From: Mytilisepta virgata
Lineage: Eukaryota; Mollusca; Bivalvia; Mytilida; Mytilidae
Length of the DNA: 64,000 nucleotides
Direction of reading: 5' to 3'
Assembly (NCBI GenBank): GCA_028015205.1
Contig: CM051518.1
Coordinates: forward strand, 53,616,372-53,680,371
The notes below the pieces were generated by a model. That model made no database searches. It was given only the letters and a program-made list of their open reading frames with translations, and was not told where the DNA came from. This document shows positions 25,501-40,500 of the stretch, piece after piece. Numbering within the stretch: position 1 is the first letter of the stretch; every line of letters starts with the position of its first letter. Both the position numbers and the translations under genes were made by a program.

Positions 25501-28500
25501 GTTGGAACAAGACTTAGCAGAAATGGTCCTTAGATGGTTCTCTTTTAGAAATGTATCCTTTGACCTGGACTGTCAACCAAGATGACTGCCACAGCTGAAA
25601 TTAGTTTAAAATAGAATCCTATAGAAAAACCAGCCAAATTGACTGCAACACTTAAATTTTTAGGTCTTCTCAAGGTGAAAAGTTAAATCCAGGTGAGCGA
25701 TACAGGCTCTTGAGAGCCTCTAGTTTGGTTTTATCTATAATGACAACAACCAATGTAAATTTAGTGATACGATCACAGTCATATTTGTTAATTGGTTTAG
25801 ATGAACCCTAAAAATGCTAGTCAATGATTTAATTTTTTGTTTGCTTCAACTCTTTCTGATGAGAGATATTTCAGGAAAATATTGTTGGTTTCATTTTTAT
25901 ACTGGCCATTGGTAATGAATTCTTAACAAAAATCGACACATATACATGAAAAACAATATGAATAAAAACAGCTGTTCATCTTAAAGCCTAACAAGAACAA
26001 TCCATGTTACAGGTTAGTTTGATTCATTTAAACTCTAAAGGGTCTGAAAAAGTAGTTTTATAAAGATTCAACGGATGGAAGTTTCTGTTTGAACAAACTG
26101 TACCGGAAATAAGACCAGGTCAGATGTGCCAAGTCAATATAAGTTAAAGTTGTTATTTACCTGTTTATTTGGACTGAACTTTTCTCAGTTGATTATGGCT
26201 TGACATATGATGAATGACAAGGCATTGTTTTTGGATTTTAATCTTGTTATATTGATGCATACAAAATAATTGTTAGATGTGGTGGAAAAAGTAAAAATCC
26301 AACATTGCAGAAGACAAAAAAAGGTCTTTGGCAAATACTTTGGTTACTTTGTGTTCAATGGTCCAATGTAAGTTTCAGATCTGGATTTAATTTCAAATCG
26401 TAGGAATCCATGGTGTTATATCAATGATACTTGATCACTATAATCCTTTTACATTATATAATGGATTTCAAATATTTTACGTATTATGGTATGAGCCTGT
26501 CTTCGTAGATCAGAGTTGGCGTCTATAGACAGACAGGTTTCCGCTCATTTACCTTAATTCTGTTGAGTGTATCCTTACAATGGTCTCCCAAAAAAATACA
26601 GGTACAGGTTGATTTTGGGAAATCTGGCCCCTCGCATTTTTAGCTCGCGTGGCCAAAGGCCATGTGAGCTTTTGTCATCACTTGGCGTCCATCGTCCATT
26701 AACTTTTCACATTTTAATCTTTTCCTCTGTAACCACTGGGCCAAGTGGAATTAAATTTGGCAGGAAGCATCTATATAAGGTCCTTTATAAAATTCATTCA
26801 TTTCGCCCTGATCAGACAACAAACATGGCCACCATGGACAATTGTTGTTTCTGATCATCTGAGTTTTCAAAAATCTTCTCCTCTGAAACTGCTTGGACAA
26901 ATGGAACAAAACTTGACAGGAAGCATATATGGGAGGTCCTTTATAAATTTTTATCATTCATCCTGATCGGACTACAAATATTACCGCCATGGCAGTTCTT
27001 GTTTCTGATTGGCTGATATAAAAAAATCTTCTCCTCTGAAACCGCTTGGCCAAATGAAACTAAACTTGACAAGAAGCATCTCTAGTTTTATAAATGGTTT
27101 GCCAGAAGAAATACAATAAAAATTCTTCAAGGCATTTTTGGGTTACCTTTGTCGTTTCAGAGATAAAAGGGTTTGAAGGGGCCAAAAGTAGCCATTTTGC
27201 AGGACAGCTAAAAATTTTATTTTTCAACCAATTTTAATTGGGATTTTTTCTTTTAGTTCATCTAATTTTCTCATGAGGAGTTATTCTTTACATTTTCCTT
27301 GATGAGTGCTTTCATAAGTCAACACATTTTTCTAATTTTTATTCTTTCCAAGATTTAAGGTGTCAATGTTTGCAATTTTGAAGGTAACATAAAAATTTTA
27401 TTTTTCAACCGATTTCAATGGAGATTTTTCTCTTGATTCATCTTGATGTGCTTTCAGGTTATGCCTACAGATTTTTACTATCTTTTACAGTTTTTGAGAT
27501 TTAGGAATTAGGGGACAAAAAAGCAAGGTGGCTGGAATTTTGTGGCAAGTCCAATATTTCTGTGTAATATTATAGTATTATTGCTTAAGGTTTTCCATAT
27601 TGGCCTAGTTATTCGCCTCAGTCCAATATGGTTAGCCAAGTACCAATAACTAAGCCAATATGGAAAACCTTGTGCAATAATAGCTTTATTGACTAACCAG
27701 TCCATTATGTCATATTGACTAGTCCAATATGATAATTTAATGCCTAACCAGTCAAAAATGTCATATTGACTAGTCAATACGGCATATTGGATGTGTATGT
27801 GCTGTATTGGCATACTTTGACATTTTGTATTGTATTGACAGGTTTTATCATATTTAGGCTTATACTGTATTGTTAGTCAATAATATATTATCCAACAAAA
27901 AATGGGTAAAGCTTAATTAGATGTCCACATTTATCTGAATGCTTTACTGTTGACAGGTTGTGGTCATATTGTGCCTAGCAAAGCTGTTTATTATTTATGT
28001 TTAGGTTTTCAGCTATCGAAGTTGAAGGCTAGCTCAGCAATGGGAGATAATTGCGTAGAATACACGGGTACAAAGAATGAGCTTATGGAGAAAAGCACTA
28101 TCGTCTTAGCAGGTAATATTGACATTAAAAACAGCTATATAACCATTAAACCATTCACAAAATAGCACCAGTAATTGTCAGTTATTCTAGGATGAAATAA
28201 TGTTGAGCTGAAGACTTATGTACATATTTGATTAAATTTGTTTTTCTTTGCACATAATGAAAAGGTTTAAAATATTTTAGATAATAAAGAATATGATTAC
28301 TGAATGATTTAGAGGATTGGGAAATGTAGGCCAATTTTCATATTTAAATAAGTTGCGTTACACAAGGGAGATACCAGTATAAATATAGTCAAACCTGTCT
28401 TTAAGGGCCCCTGAGGTACCAGAGAAAAGTACCCTTGTTGAGCAGGTGCCCTTTCTACAGATTTACATGCTTTGTTCATGAATGAGGCCTTTTCACTTTG

Positions 28501-31500
28501 TCCCTTTCTATACCATGAATTGCTATATAAAAGTTCCCTTTAAAACAGGTTTATCTGTATATTTTGACTTTTTTACAGGGTCTTCAGTATGGTTAATGAT
28601 ATGCACAATCCAGGGTGTTCCTGTTTCAGTTAGTTATAGCATTATTGGAGCAGAATTAGGCTACAAAATGATGAGAGATGGAATTTTTAATATAAGCTGG
28701 GCAAATTTTATTGAGAAATGTGAGTCTGTAAAATTGTTATCTCAGATGAATACTTCACAGGTAATCATTTACTAAATAATTGTGGTACACCAGTTTTTGA
28801 TTTTCAGGAACATTTAATTCACAAATTTAAGAACACCAAAAAATTTTAAAGGTCCAACCACTCTTACTATTTTGAGGAAGATACAGTACATTAGTGGGCT
28901 ATATTGCTGATTTTTATGGTATTTTGCATGCAACTAAAACATTTCTATATTACTTAAGTGTAGTTGATTGAAAAATCTGAAAAAGAAAGTTTTTTAAACT
29001 GTTCAGTAAATTGCTTTTTTAGCTCACCTGGTCAAAGGTCATGTGAGCTTTTGCCGTCGTCTGTAAACTTTCACATATTGATCATCTCCTCTAAAACCAA
29101 TGGACATAGTTTAACATTGGACCCTATGGGAAAACATGTTAAAGTTCATCTCCTCTGAAACTACTTGAGCAAATTTAACCAAACTTTACAGGAATGATGT
29201 ATGGAAGGTCCTTTACTAAGATTGCCGAAATTTTTCCAATCCGCCATAAAACATGGCCACCAGCGCAGGACATAGTTTAACATTGGACCCTATAGGAAAA
29301 CATGTTAAATTTCATCCCCTCTGAAACTACTTGAGCAAATTTAGCCAAACTTTACAGGAATGATGTATTAAGGTCCTTTAATAAGTTTGCCGAAATTTGT
29401 CCGATCTGCAGTAAAACATGGCTGCCAGCGCAGGACATAGTTTAACATTGGACCCTATGGGAAAACATGTTAAAGTTCATCTTCTCTGAAACTACTTGAG
29501 CAAATTTAACCAAACTTGGAATGATGTATGGAAGGACCTTACCAAAGATTGCTCATTTCAGTCGGATCCAACAAAAGACATGGCCGCCAGCAAGGAACAT
29601 AGTTTAACATTGGACCCTATGGGAAAAACATATTTTGATCATAGGGTCTGAAGCTATTGAAGCAAATTGAATCAAACTGTACTTGAATGATGCGTGGAAG
29701 GTTCTTAATAAAGATTGCTCATTTCGTTCCAATTCGACAACACACATAACCACCAACGAGGAACGTTATTTAACATTGGACCCTCTGGGACAAACATATT
29801 TTGATCATCTCCTCTGAAACTATTGAAGCATATTTAACCATACTGTTCTGGAATGATGTATGAAAGGTCCTTTAGAGGGATTGCTCATTTCGTTCGAATG
29901 CGACAAACATCATGGCTGACAGCAGGAACATAGTTTAACATACATGCCTATGGAAAAAAACATATTTTGATCATCTCCTCTAAAACTACCGGTATAATAG
30001 CAAATTGAATAAAACTGTACTGGAATGATGTATGGAAGGTCCTTTACAAAGTTGGCTCATTATGTTCATATCTGAGAAAAACATGGCTGCCAGGGGGGAA
30101 ATACTTTTAACTTTGGACCCTATGAGAAAAATATATTTTGATCATCTGCTCTGAAACTTTTGAAGCAAATTCAACCAAAGAATTAATGGAAGTTTGTAGA
30201 AGCATTTTGTCAGGTGAGCGATACAGGCTTAGCCCACTGAGCCTCTAGTTTACTATTTATCTTGGAAGTTGCTTAGAGATTGATGGTGAGCATAATCTTC
30301 AATTGCAAATTAGTAAATATTCTTATATGGTGTGTATTTTTATTTTGATTGGTCGACAGTGTGACATCTGGGATTTTTATATGCCCCTCTTGAAAGACGG
30401 GACATATTATGGTATACTGTTGTCCGTTCTTCTGTCCGTCCATCTGTTGTCCACACTTCGGACAACAAAATGCAAAAACTCTTTCACCAATTTCCCTGAA
30501 ACTTTGGTGAATTGTTTATATCTATTGAAGGAAGCTCCCTTTTGTTTTTTTTTATAAATTTCTGAATTATGGAACTTTATTTGTTAGAAAACTGTCAATT
30601 TTTCACACTTTGGACGGTTAAATATGGAATTTTATTTGTTCAAATTTCATAGTTATGGAACTTTGTTCATTGAAACAGGGGGAATTTTTCACATGTCACT
30701 CTAAAGAACGCATTGTCTGATTTACTTCAAACTTTACACATCCAGTTGTTTGTTGTGATAGTCTAAAGGTCTTTATACTTTTTTATGAAATTTCGATTTT
30801 CTGTTCCACAGTGTGATGTGACTTGTTCATCAAAAATAAGAAATAAAATCAAAGGGTCTATATATTAATTGGTGAAATTTAATTTTATGGAGGACGGGCA
30901 TATCTTGCGCTCATGGTGCAGATGTTTATTTATTTTCCGATAAATGATGTTCAGCATATGAATATTGAGCCAGTAAAAAGACTGCCATTTTAAAATGCTC
31001 ATTTTTTTCTTATTTTGTAGTTATTATGGAATTATATGTAATAAGAGTTTTTTTTTCTGCAATTTATCTGTGTATAATCTCGACCAGGTTACTCACAAAC
31101 TTGACATAAAGTCCTTCATATTTTATTCAGTTTGTAAGTGAACTGGTCTCCTTTATACACCGATAAATTGCTTCAAAACAACTCTTATTACTAAACTGCT
31201 TTGTCTTTGCAAATAAAGATGTATTAAAATGTTTGATTTATTAAGGGTTGCATGCGCCTGACGTCATTGTCAAAATTACAATGCCATTCATTTAAATCTC
31301 ACCGGAGGAACTGTCAGAACAGGGAAATACTACCATTGTTTGGACTCTTTTTTTTCTCTGAAATACAATAAAATCGAATGAAAAGTAAGTTTTATTGTTA
31401 TCAGATTTATTTTGATTACTTTTCTACCACTTTCGATATCTTTTTCACCCCTCAATTTTTATACGACCGCAAAATTTTTGCGGTCGTATATTGGTATGAC

Positions 31501-34500
31501 GTTGGCGTCGTCGCCGGCGTCGTCGTCGTCGTCGTCGTCCGGCGTCGTCCGAAGACATTTGGTTTTCGCACTATACCTTTAGTATATGTTAATAGAAATC
31601 TATGAAATTTAAACACAAGGTTTATGACCACAAAAAGAAGGTTGGGATTGATTTTTGCAGTTTTGGTCCTAACAGTTTAAGAATTAGGGGCCAAAAGAGG
31701 TCCCAATAAGCATTTTTCTTGGTTTTCGCACAATAACTCTAGTATAAGTAAATAGAAATCTATGAAATTTTAACACAAGGTTTATGACCACAAAAGGAAG
31801 GTTGGGATTGTTTTTGGGAGTTTTGGTCCCAACAGTTTAGGAATTAGGGGCTAAAAAAGGGCCCAAATAAGCATTTTTCTTGGTTTTTGCACAATAACTT
31901 TAGTATAAGTAAATAGAAATCTATGAAATTTAAACACAAGGTTTATGACCACAAAAGGAAGGTTGGGATTGATTTTGGGAGTTTTGGTCCCAACAGTTTA
32001 GGAATTAGAGTCCAAAAGGGTCCAAAATTAAACTTTGTTTGATTTCATTGAAAATTGAACTATTGGGGTTCTTTGATATGCCGAATCTAACTGTGTATTT
32101 AGATTCTTAATTTTTGGTCCTGTTTTCAAATTGGTCTACATTAAGGTCCAAAGGGTCCAAAATTAAACTTAGTTTGATTTTAACAAAAATTGAATTCTTG
32201 GGGTTCTTTGATATGCTGAATCTAAACATGTACTTAGTTTTTTTATTATGGGCCCAGTTTTCAAGTTGGTCCAAATCGGGGTCCAAAATTAAACTTTGTT
32301 TGATTTCAACAAAAATTGAATATATGGGTTCTTCGATATGCTGAATCTAACCATGTATTTAGATTTTTGATATTTGGGCCCGGTTATCAAATGGGTCCAC
32401 ATTGAAGTTTAGAGGGTCCAAAATTGAACTTTATTTGATTTCATCAAAAATTGAATTCTTGGGGTTCTTTGATATGCTGAATCTAACCATGTATTTAGAT
32501 TTTGGATATTGGAATACCACAAAGGGATGGTAAGAATTGTCTTTGGTAGTTATGGCTCAAACCGTTAAGGAATAAGGTGCAAAAAGGGAGGAAAAGGGTT
32601 TCCAGGCTAATGGACAATTACTTAAGTACAAAACATAATTTAAAAGGCAGTGTAAGGTTGGTAATTGAAACTCATTTGAATATCTCACCTAAACTGCTTT
32701 TAAATTATTTATATTGGAAATTTGCCAAAAACTTTATTATTAATAAATTCCATTGGAAATTTGCCAATAACTTTAGTTTAATGAACTTCATTGGAAATTT
32801 GCCAATATAAAATGTTGCTGATGAAGCTTTTTTGTTTATCTCACTTAAACTGCTTTTAAATTATGTATATTGGAAATTTGCCAAAAACTTTATTATTAAA
32901 TTCTGATTTATATATAAAAGCAAATAATAATGATAAGGCCAGAGATACACACCAAACAGGATGTGTAAATTATTATAATAAGTATTGTGCAATAGCAAGA
33001 AATTTTCAATTGCACAGTATTGCGCAATAGCAAGAAATCTTCAATTGCACAGTATTGCACAATAGCAAGAAATCTTCAATTGCACAGTATTGCACAATAG
33101 CAAGAAATCTTCAATTGCACAGTATTGCACAATAGCAAGAAATTGATATTTGGGCCTGGTTATCAAATTGGTCCACATTGAGGTTTATAGGGTCCAAAAT
33201 TGAACTTTATTTGATTTCATCAAAAATTGAATCATTAAAAATTGAACTATTGGGGTTCTTTGATATGCCGAATCTAACTGTGTATTTAGATTCTTAATTT
33301 TTGGTCCGGTTTTTAAATTGGTCTACATTAAGGTCCAAAGGGTCCAAAATTAAACTTCTTTAAAATTTTCCATTTTAAATTGGTTATTTCTGATTTATAT
33401 ATAAAAGCAAATAATACTGATATGGTTTGAATAGGTAAATTAAAAATTTTTAAGTTCTAAGACCACATTAATTCTCTGTCAGAAACCTATGCTGTGTCAA
33501 ATATTTATTCACAATCCAAATTCAGTGCTGTATCAAGCTTGAATGTTGTGTCCATACTTGCCCCAACTGTTCAGGGTTCGACCTCTGCGGTCGTATCAAG
33601 CTGCGCCCTGCGGAGCATTTTATTTTCTTTTAATATATTACCCATATTAAAATCTCCAACCAATATATGGCTGCCATGAATTATCTCTTAATTTTTAGTA
33701 TCATTTTAAATTTTTATATTTGTAGTTATCTTTCATGGAACTATTGGGCTGATCGTGTTAACATTATTCGTATCAGCTACGGCTTATTACATTTTCTCCA
33801 TAATGACCAAAAGTCTGAAAAACATTTTAGAGACTTATCGGAATTTAAAATGGTGGACATCATATTTAATGGAGTATGGTGTACTGACAGCTATGCTTGT
33901 ATTTATTACATACACACCAATCTCATGTAAGTTGTAAGAAATTTCATAACATATCATTGTACAGCAGTTTTTGAGGTCTTGTAGGGGACAGTGGAATCAC
34001 AAATTCAAGTATTCAAAGAGCCCAGACTTCTATAAAAGTAAAAAAAGAAATTAACACTAAAGAAAACAAACAAAAAAAAGTTTGGTTTTCTTTTAAAAAA
34101 AAACCAGAACACCCCAATTTTCTTTATATTACAAAGATTGATAACCATGAAAATAAATGTATTCACAGTACTAAAAGCAACAAAATGAAAAATTTTATGC
34201 AGATCCATGTTCATGATAGATTGTAATCGTCACCAAGCAATTAATTTTCTTTTTTTATGTCTCTTGGGACCTTAGCAACAAAAGGTTATTATACGACCTG
34301 AAATATTTGTGGTCATATTATGGTATGAGCCTTGTTGGTGTCGGTGTCCGTAGACATTTAGGCTTCCACTCATTATGTTCTATTGAATATATCCTAATGT
34401 TTTACTACAATGGTCACCCATAAGAAATACAGTTTGTGATTTATTGTTGGAAATATAAAACAAAAAATTCGCTATCTCTTAGCCGTAGAGATATAAGGGT

Positions 34501-37500
34501 CCAAAAAGGGACACACCTTCATTGTGAAGCCTTTTTTATCTCTTCTCCGATTTTGATGATTTTTTTTTAAATGGTTTGTCAAAAAAATACAATCAACGTT
34601 ACCCCAGGCATTTAAGTGCATGCAACTTTATCGTTGCAGAGATAAAAGTGATTAAATTAGCAATTTTGCAGGACATCTAAAATTTTCATTCATCTTGATG
34701 AGTGCTTGAAGTAGTAATGTCAACACATTTCTTCTATCTTTTACAGTTTTTGAGGGGCCAAAAAAGCAATGTGACTGGACGTGTAAATAGATATTTTTTT
34801 TGTGGTAATTTTTATTCATTTAATTTATCTTGATGAGTGCTTCAGTTGTATGTTAACAATTTTTTTCTATCTTTTATATTTTCCGAGATACAAGGGATGA
34901 AAGGGTAAAAACCATCAATTTTGAAAGAAACATAAATGTTTTAATTGTCATCTGATTTCAATGGAGATTTTTTCTTTTAATTCATCATGATAAGTACTCT
35001 TAGTAGTTTGTCATTAGGTTTTTCCCATATTTTAATATTTTTGAGATATAAGGGGTTAAAGAAGCCAAAAAAGCAACATAGCTGGACATGTAAATATTTT
35101 TTTTTTTTTTTTTCATCAGGTTTTGTTGAAATTCTAATATTACTGTGTAATTTATACTAGTATTATAGTACTTATGTGTAGGGCTTGTTAAAATTTTTAT
35201 TTTATTTTTAATTTGTATCTGAATTTTTTTTTCAGTAATAAACTTCGACAAGATTCCAATTTACAACATACTACATCCATATGTTAGAGTTTTTCTGGGA
35301 TTGTTAATGGTCTTTTGTTGGCAAAGGATCAGGAATATAATGATGAGAACTAAAGGTATACCTCATATCCTTAAATTAGTCCAATTTAAGTTACTTGATA
35401 GATTATCTTTATTATTATTTTTCCAGAATGTGACTTCAGGATTTTTTGGAGTCAGTCCAGTTTTTGGTAAAATCTTTGATTTGACATATATGTGTACAGT
35501 GACTTTGTGAGTGGTCAAATCAACCCTATCCTGGATCTCACAGACAGCAAGAATTTTTTGCACATTTGGCCTTGCCAAAGATGACTTTATGACAGAAATA
35601 AATCCATTCAATAAAACATACAAAATAAAATCCTCCCTTTCACCCCATACCTTTTTTTTAAGGGGTGGATAATTGTCAGTTTAGTTGAGTTGGCCTTATA
35701 TGACATATGTAAGATTAAAGAATTAGACACTTTGTATACCTTGAAGGTAATCAGTGTCTTCTGTCTTTAGACTTTTGGAATGTTGTCCCATGCATGCTTA
35801 CTCCAAGCATGTATCTGAATTTTCATATTTTCTTTTACTGGATTGTGATCATCTAAAATCAACAACAAAAAATGAAAAGATTTAAAAAAAAATTGAAGTG
35901 AAACTCTTTACTGCATCATCTTGAAATTGAATATTTTAATATCAGTATAAGAATTAATGAAAGTCTTTATGACTCTAATATTTTAATTTCTAATTTATTT
36001 TTGGAAATGTAAAGCTGTATGATAACTTAATACAAACAAAAAAACATTGAAAGTGTTTTTACCATTTTTAGCTCATCTGGCTAAAAGCCAGGGTGAGCTT
36101 TTGCCATCACTTTGCGTCGTCATCCATCCGTCCATTAAGGGCATACGATACAGTTTCGATCTTCTATTGATTTTTCTTTGAGATTTTGCATATTGGTAGT
36201 TTTTTCACCGATCTTTCTAAAAATACAAAGAAAATTACACCTTCATATGCTACTTTTTGAGATATTTAAGGTTCAATTTCCGGGATTTTTACTAAAATTG
36301 TGCAAATATCGTCTTTTCACATATTTCGATAAAAATCAATTACTTTTTTGTTTTAAAAAATAAATACATCGGGTTTTTTGCATAAGAAAACAAATATCTC
36401 TTCTCTTCCGATAAATACAATTTAGACGATTTTGTGCTACAAGATCTTTGAATTTAGGCACAATACATCAGTGTATTAAAAAAAATGTGCTATTAATAAT
36501 TTAATCTAAAAATCACATAATGTTGTCCTTATAATTTGCTATCGAATGCAGTTTCGAAATTAAGGGGTCCATGATCTCATTTTTTAGATATTTTGAAAAA
36601 ACTGTTGACTTTTTAGGCATTGTACAACTGTTGATTTCAAGTTGGAAATGACGTGCCATCATAACGCAAAACGGATACTCCCGTGGTCCCGATTACCTTG
36701 TGTATGAATGAAAGGCTTGGAATCTCTCTCTTTGAAAAGAATTCGTGATCAATTTATATGTTTTACAACAATTTTGCTTCTTGCATCTTTTGTGTTAAAT
36801 GTCCTGTCACCAATGGGACATAATGCTGTGGAATGCGTTGCCTCTGTAAAAATAATTTTTATAAAGTTGTTTTTTTCAATATATATCTGGAGATACTGAC
36901 AATTTTCGCCGATTATTGAACTTATGTTTCTATCCAAAGCAATACAAGTATTTAAACGTATATGACTAGCGTTTCTCAGCATATATATGTCTAATTAGTA
37001 TTTGTACTCTCTTTTGACAAAAAGCAAATCACCATAAGTTAGGAAGTCTGAGAAATTAATTCTGTAATTTCATTTTTATTAGATGATGTACAAAAATGTA
37101 AAGGTATCTGCATGATACACGGAAGTTCCTCACTATATTCATGCACCATTTGAACTAAGGGTTTTACAACTACATGAACTATAAATATAGATGTCAATGT
37201 ATCGGAATCTTTATCTATTCCAGAAGGGAAAACTTTCCGCCATGAAACCCATTAAAACGTCATCCTGTAGTTTTAGTGGGGTTCCTGCTACTCGTTTCTG
37301 TGTGTACTTTTTAGTATTTTGTGTTATTTGTTGTTTGTCATTTGACTGTCGTCTTTTTGGTGTTCCTGATCGTGTTTTTTTGTCCACTGATTTTCCTCTT
37401 TTTATGACGTAACGTTATTTTCCATGAAAAGGAGACGTCCGAATTAGTGACGTTGCGGGAAAAGGAAAATGTTCCGCGAAAAGTTCTAGTTGGACGTTGG

Positions 37501-40500
37501 CGACACGATTTTCTCACCTGTAACTGTATCGTATGCCCTTAACTTTTCACATTTCAATCTTTTTCTAAAAATCCGCTGAATCAAATGGAACCAAACTTGG
37601 TAGCAATATTCCTAGGAAGGTCCTTTACAGAATTTATAATTTTGGTTCCGTTCGAATATCCAGCATGGCTGCCAGGCCCAATAATGTGTTCTGATTGGCT
37701 GAAATTTAAAAAATCTTCTACTTTTCAGGAATTTTCCTTAGAAGGCCCTCTACCATATTTGTGATTTTGGTGCATATTGGAAATCCAAGATGGCCGCCAC
37801 CGTGGGACATAGTTAACATAGGACCTTTTGGGAAATACATACAAACAACTTCTTCTTCGATTGAATTGATAATATTCCTGAATGATTGTATGATGGTCCT
37901 GTACCAAATTTATAATTTTGATGCTGATCGGAAATCCAAGATGGCTATAGCTACCACTGCAGGACGTTTTTTTACACATTTATTTAACCAATGTTTCAAA
38001 AATCTTCTTGTCAGAAACCACAAGACCAAATGAACTTCTACCAAATTTATAATTTTGATGCTGATTGGAAATCCAATATGGCCGCCACCCTGGGACATGG
38101 TTAAAATAGGACCTTATGGGAAATATGTACAAACAACTTCTTTCTCGAAACTGTATGACAGATTGAATTGACAATATGCTTGAATGATTGTATGATGGTC
38201 CTGTACCAAATTTATAATTTTGCTGCCGATCTGTCATCCAAGATGGCTGCCAGTGGGGGACTTAGTTTAACATAGCACCCTATCGGAAATACATACAAAA
38301 TTCTGTTCTAGAGAACCACTTAATGGATCGAAACCAAACATAACATGAATGTTCTCTATGAGGTGCTTAACAAGAGTTGTTACTTTGGTGCTGATCTGTT
38401 ATCCGAGATGGCCACCAGCAGGGGACTTAGTTTAACATAGAACCTTATGTGAAATACATACGAAAATCTTCTCCTAGAGATCCGCTGAATGGATTGAAAC
38501 GAAACATGGCATGAATTTTCCTTATGAGGTGATGACCAAGTGTTTTTACTTTGTTGCCGATCTGTCTTTCAAGATGGCTGCCAGCTGGGGACTTAGTTTA
38601 ACATAGAACCTTATGGGAAATGCATACAAAAATCTATTCTAGAGATCCACTGAATGGATTGAAATGAAACATGGCATGAATGTTCCTTATTAGGTGATGA
38701 GCAAGTGTTGTTACTTTGTTGCTGATCTTTCATCCAAAATGGCGGCCAGCATGGGACTTAGTTTAACAAAGGATCCTATGGGAAAACATACAAACGGCTT
38801 CTTCTTGAAAATAACTGAATGAATTGAAACCAAACATGGCATGGATGTTAATATCAAGGTCCTTTAGCAATGAACAAATGGAAATATCAGGTGAGAGATA
38901 CAGGCTCCTAGGAGCCTCTGGTTTTAAAAACAAATTTGATAAAAAAAAATAAACAGCTAGCTGCTAACCATTCTGAAAACTCAACTTTTGTTTTGTGGAA
39001 AAATGTTCTCTGTCATTTCTTCTTTTTACCTTTCAGATTTTAGTACATACATATTAACAAAGATAAAAAACTTCTTTGTTGTACAACACATTAATTGTTT
39101 TACATATAACTGCAAAGGAGACTGTGATAATTTTAAGACCCACCAGTCTTTGGTTGAAGTTGAAGAACAAATGTGCAGAGTAGATATTCCACAGGAAGGT
39201 ATGACAAATATTTTGATTCCATTCTATGATACTAATGTAATTCTATAGACAAAATATGGTCAGTCTAGGTAAGAAGTGGACTTAATCATGAAAATTTGAC
39301 ACAAATCAATCAAGAATGAATTGAGATCAAGATCAGATGACCTCCAAAACATGGTTACAATGGTCCACTTTCAGAATGTTTGTATCCATTGACCCTGCCA
39401 CATATGAATATGGCCACCACAGCCAAACTTGATTTAACATCTGACCTATAGAAAAATAGCTTAAAGATGTTCTTGTCTGAAACCAGCAAGCCAGATAGAA
39501 CCAAATTTGCTTAGCAGCAATAGTTCGGTTCTCTTCTAAAATTGTATCTGCCACCAGTAAATATGACAACAAAAGCCTAACGATGTGTTCCCATTATGCC
39601 CAATTTTTAAAAAAATAGGTAAAATTTATTATGAGCATAGTGGAAATTGTACTATAGTAATTAGAGATCAAAGGAAAATTGGTTATAATCTGTTTCAAAT
39701 TACCTTATACCTATAACATTAACGATACAGCAGAATATCCTATATGGATATATGAACTTGAGAAAGAAAAATATGAAGAAGACTTTTGAATATTTTCCTA
39801 AATTCATGAATAGAATAATAAAAAAAATTGAAAAAACAGGGGGACCCTAGGATGAATTTGCTTAAAACTTTTCTTGTCTGAAACCATTGAACAAATTGAA
39901 AGTGTACTTGGTAGTTATGATATGCTTAAAAATATCTCTTTAAAAAGTTTAACATTATTAAGGACCCTCAGGGAAATTTTCTTTAAGATTTTTTTTATTG
40001 TAAACACTAAGCAAGTTGAAGGCAAAATTGGCAGCAGTGTTCCATGGATGTTTTTTTTTTTATATTTTATCCATTGACCCTACAATTTGTTCAAAATAGG
40101 ATAGTATTGAACATTTTTATATATCTTTTTGTGTAAACCTTTTAACCAGACTGGAACCAAAATTTTCAGCAGTGGTCCAAAGCTACTCCTTTTCCGACTT
40201 GTATGCAATAACTCCATCTTCTAACACAGACTAATAGTTGTTCATCCAGTTAAGTCTCTTGGTGGCAGATAAGGTGAGAGATACAGGCTCCAGGGATCCT
40301 CTAGACTACATAGTTTTCAACTATATGATAAACACAATAGTTTTGTTGATTGCAAATTCAAGTATTTGTTGAACAATAAATCATAAAAACTGATTTATCT
40401 AAACAGGTTATACATTTAGAAGGTTTCATTTATATCACATGGAAGTTTTGTTGGTAATGAAATGTCCTGAAATTAAAGATTAATGATAATATTTTTATTT

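Larger units (their letters stand above)
17216..25723 (+). mobile_element. Family A copy 2, split by the LTR retrotransposon
   Basis: Palindromic 5' end AGCTCACCTGACC at 17216 and 3' end CAGGTGAGCG, GGCTCTTGAGAGCC, TCTAG at 25723. The retrotransposon occupies 17588-24783; without it and one CCCTG the repeat reads continuously. T-rich flanks on both sides. Confidence 0.8.

Noticed and set aside
28005..28018. Acceptor TTTTCAG at 28011 for PiT-like exon 2
   Set aside because: It looks stronger but shifts the frame to a stop after a few codons; the TTTAG at 28004 restores phase.
33006..33145. CRISPR-like array of direct repeats
   Set aside because: Units are contiguous 35-bp tandem copies without unique spacers, in a eukaryotic intron.
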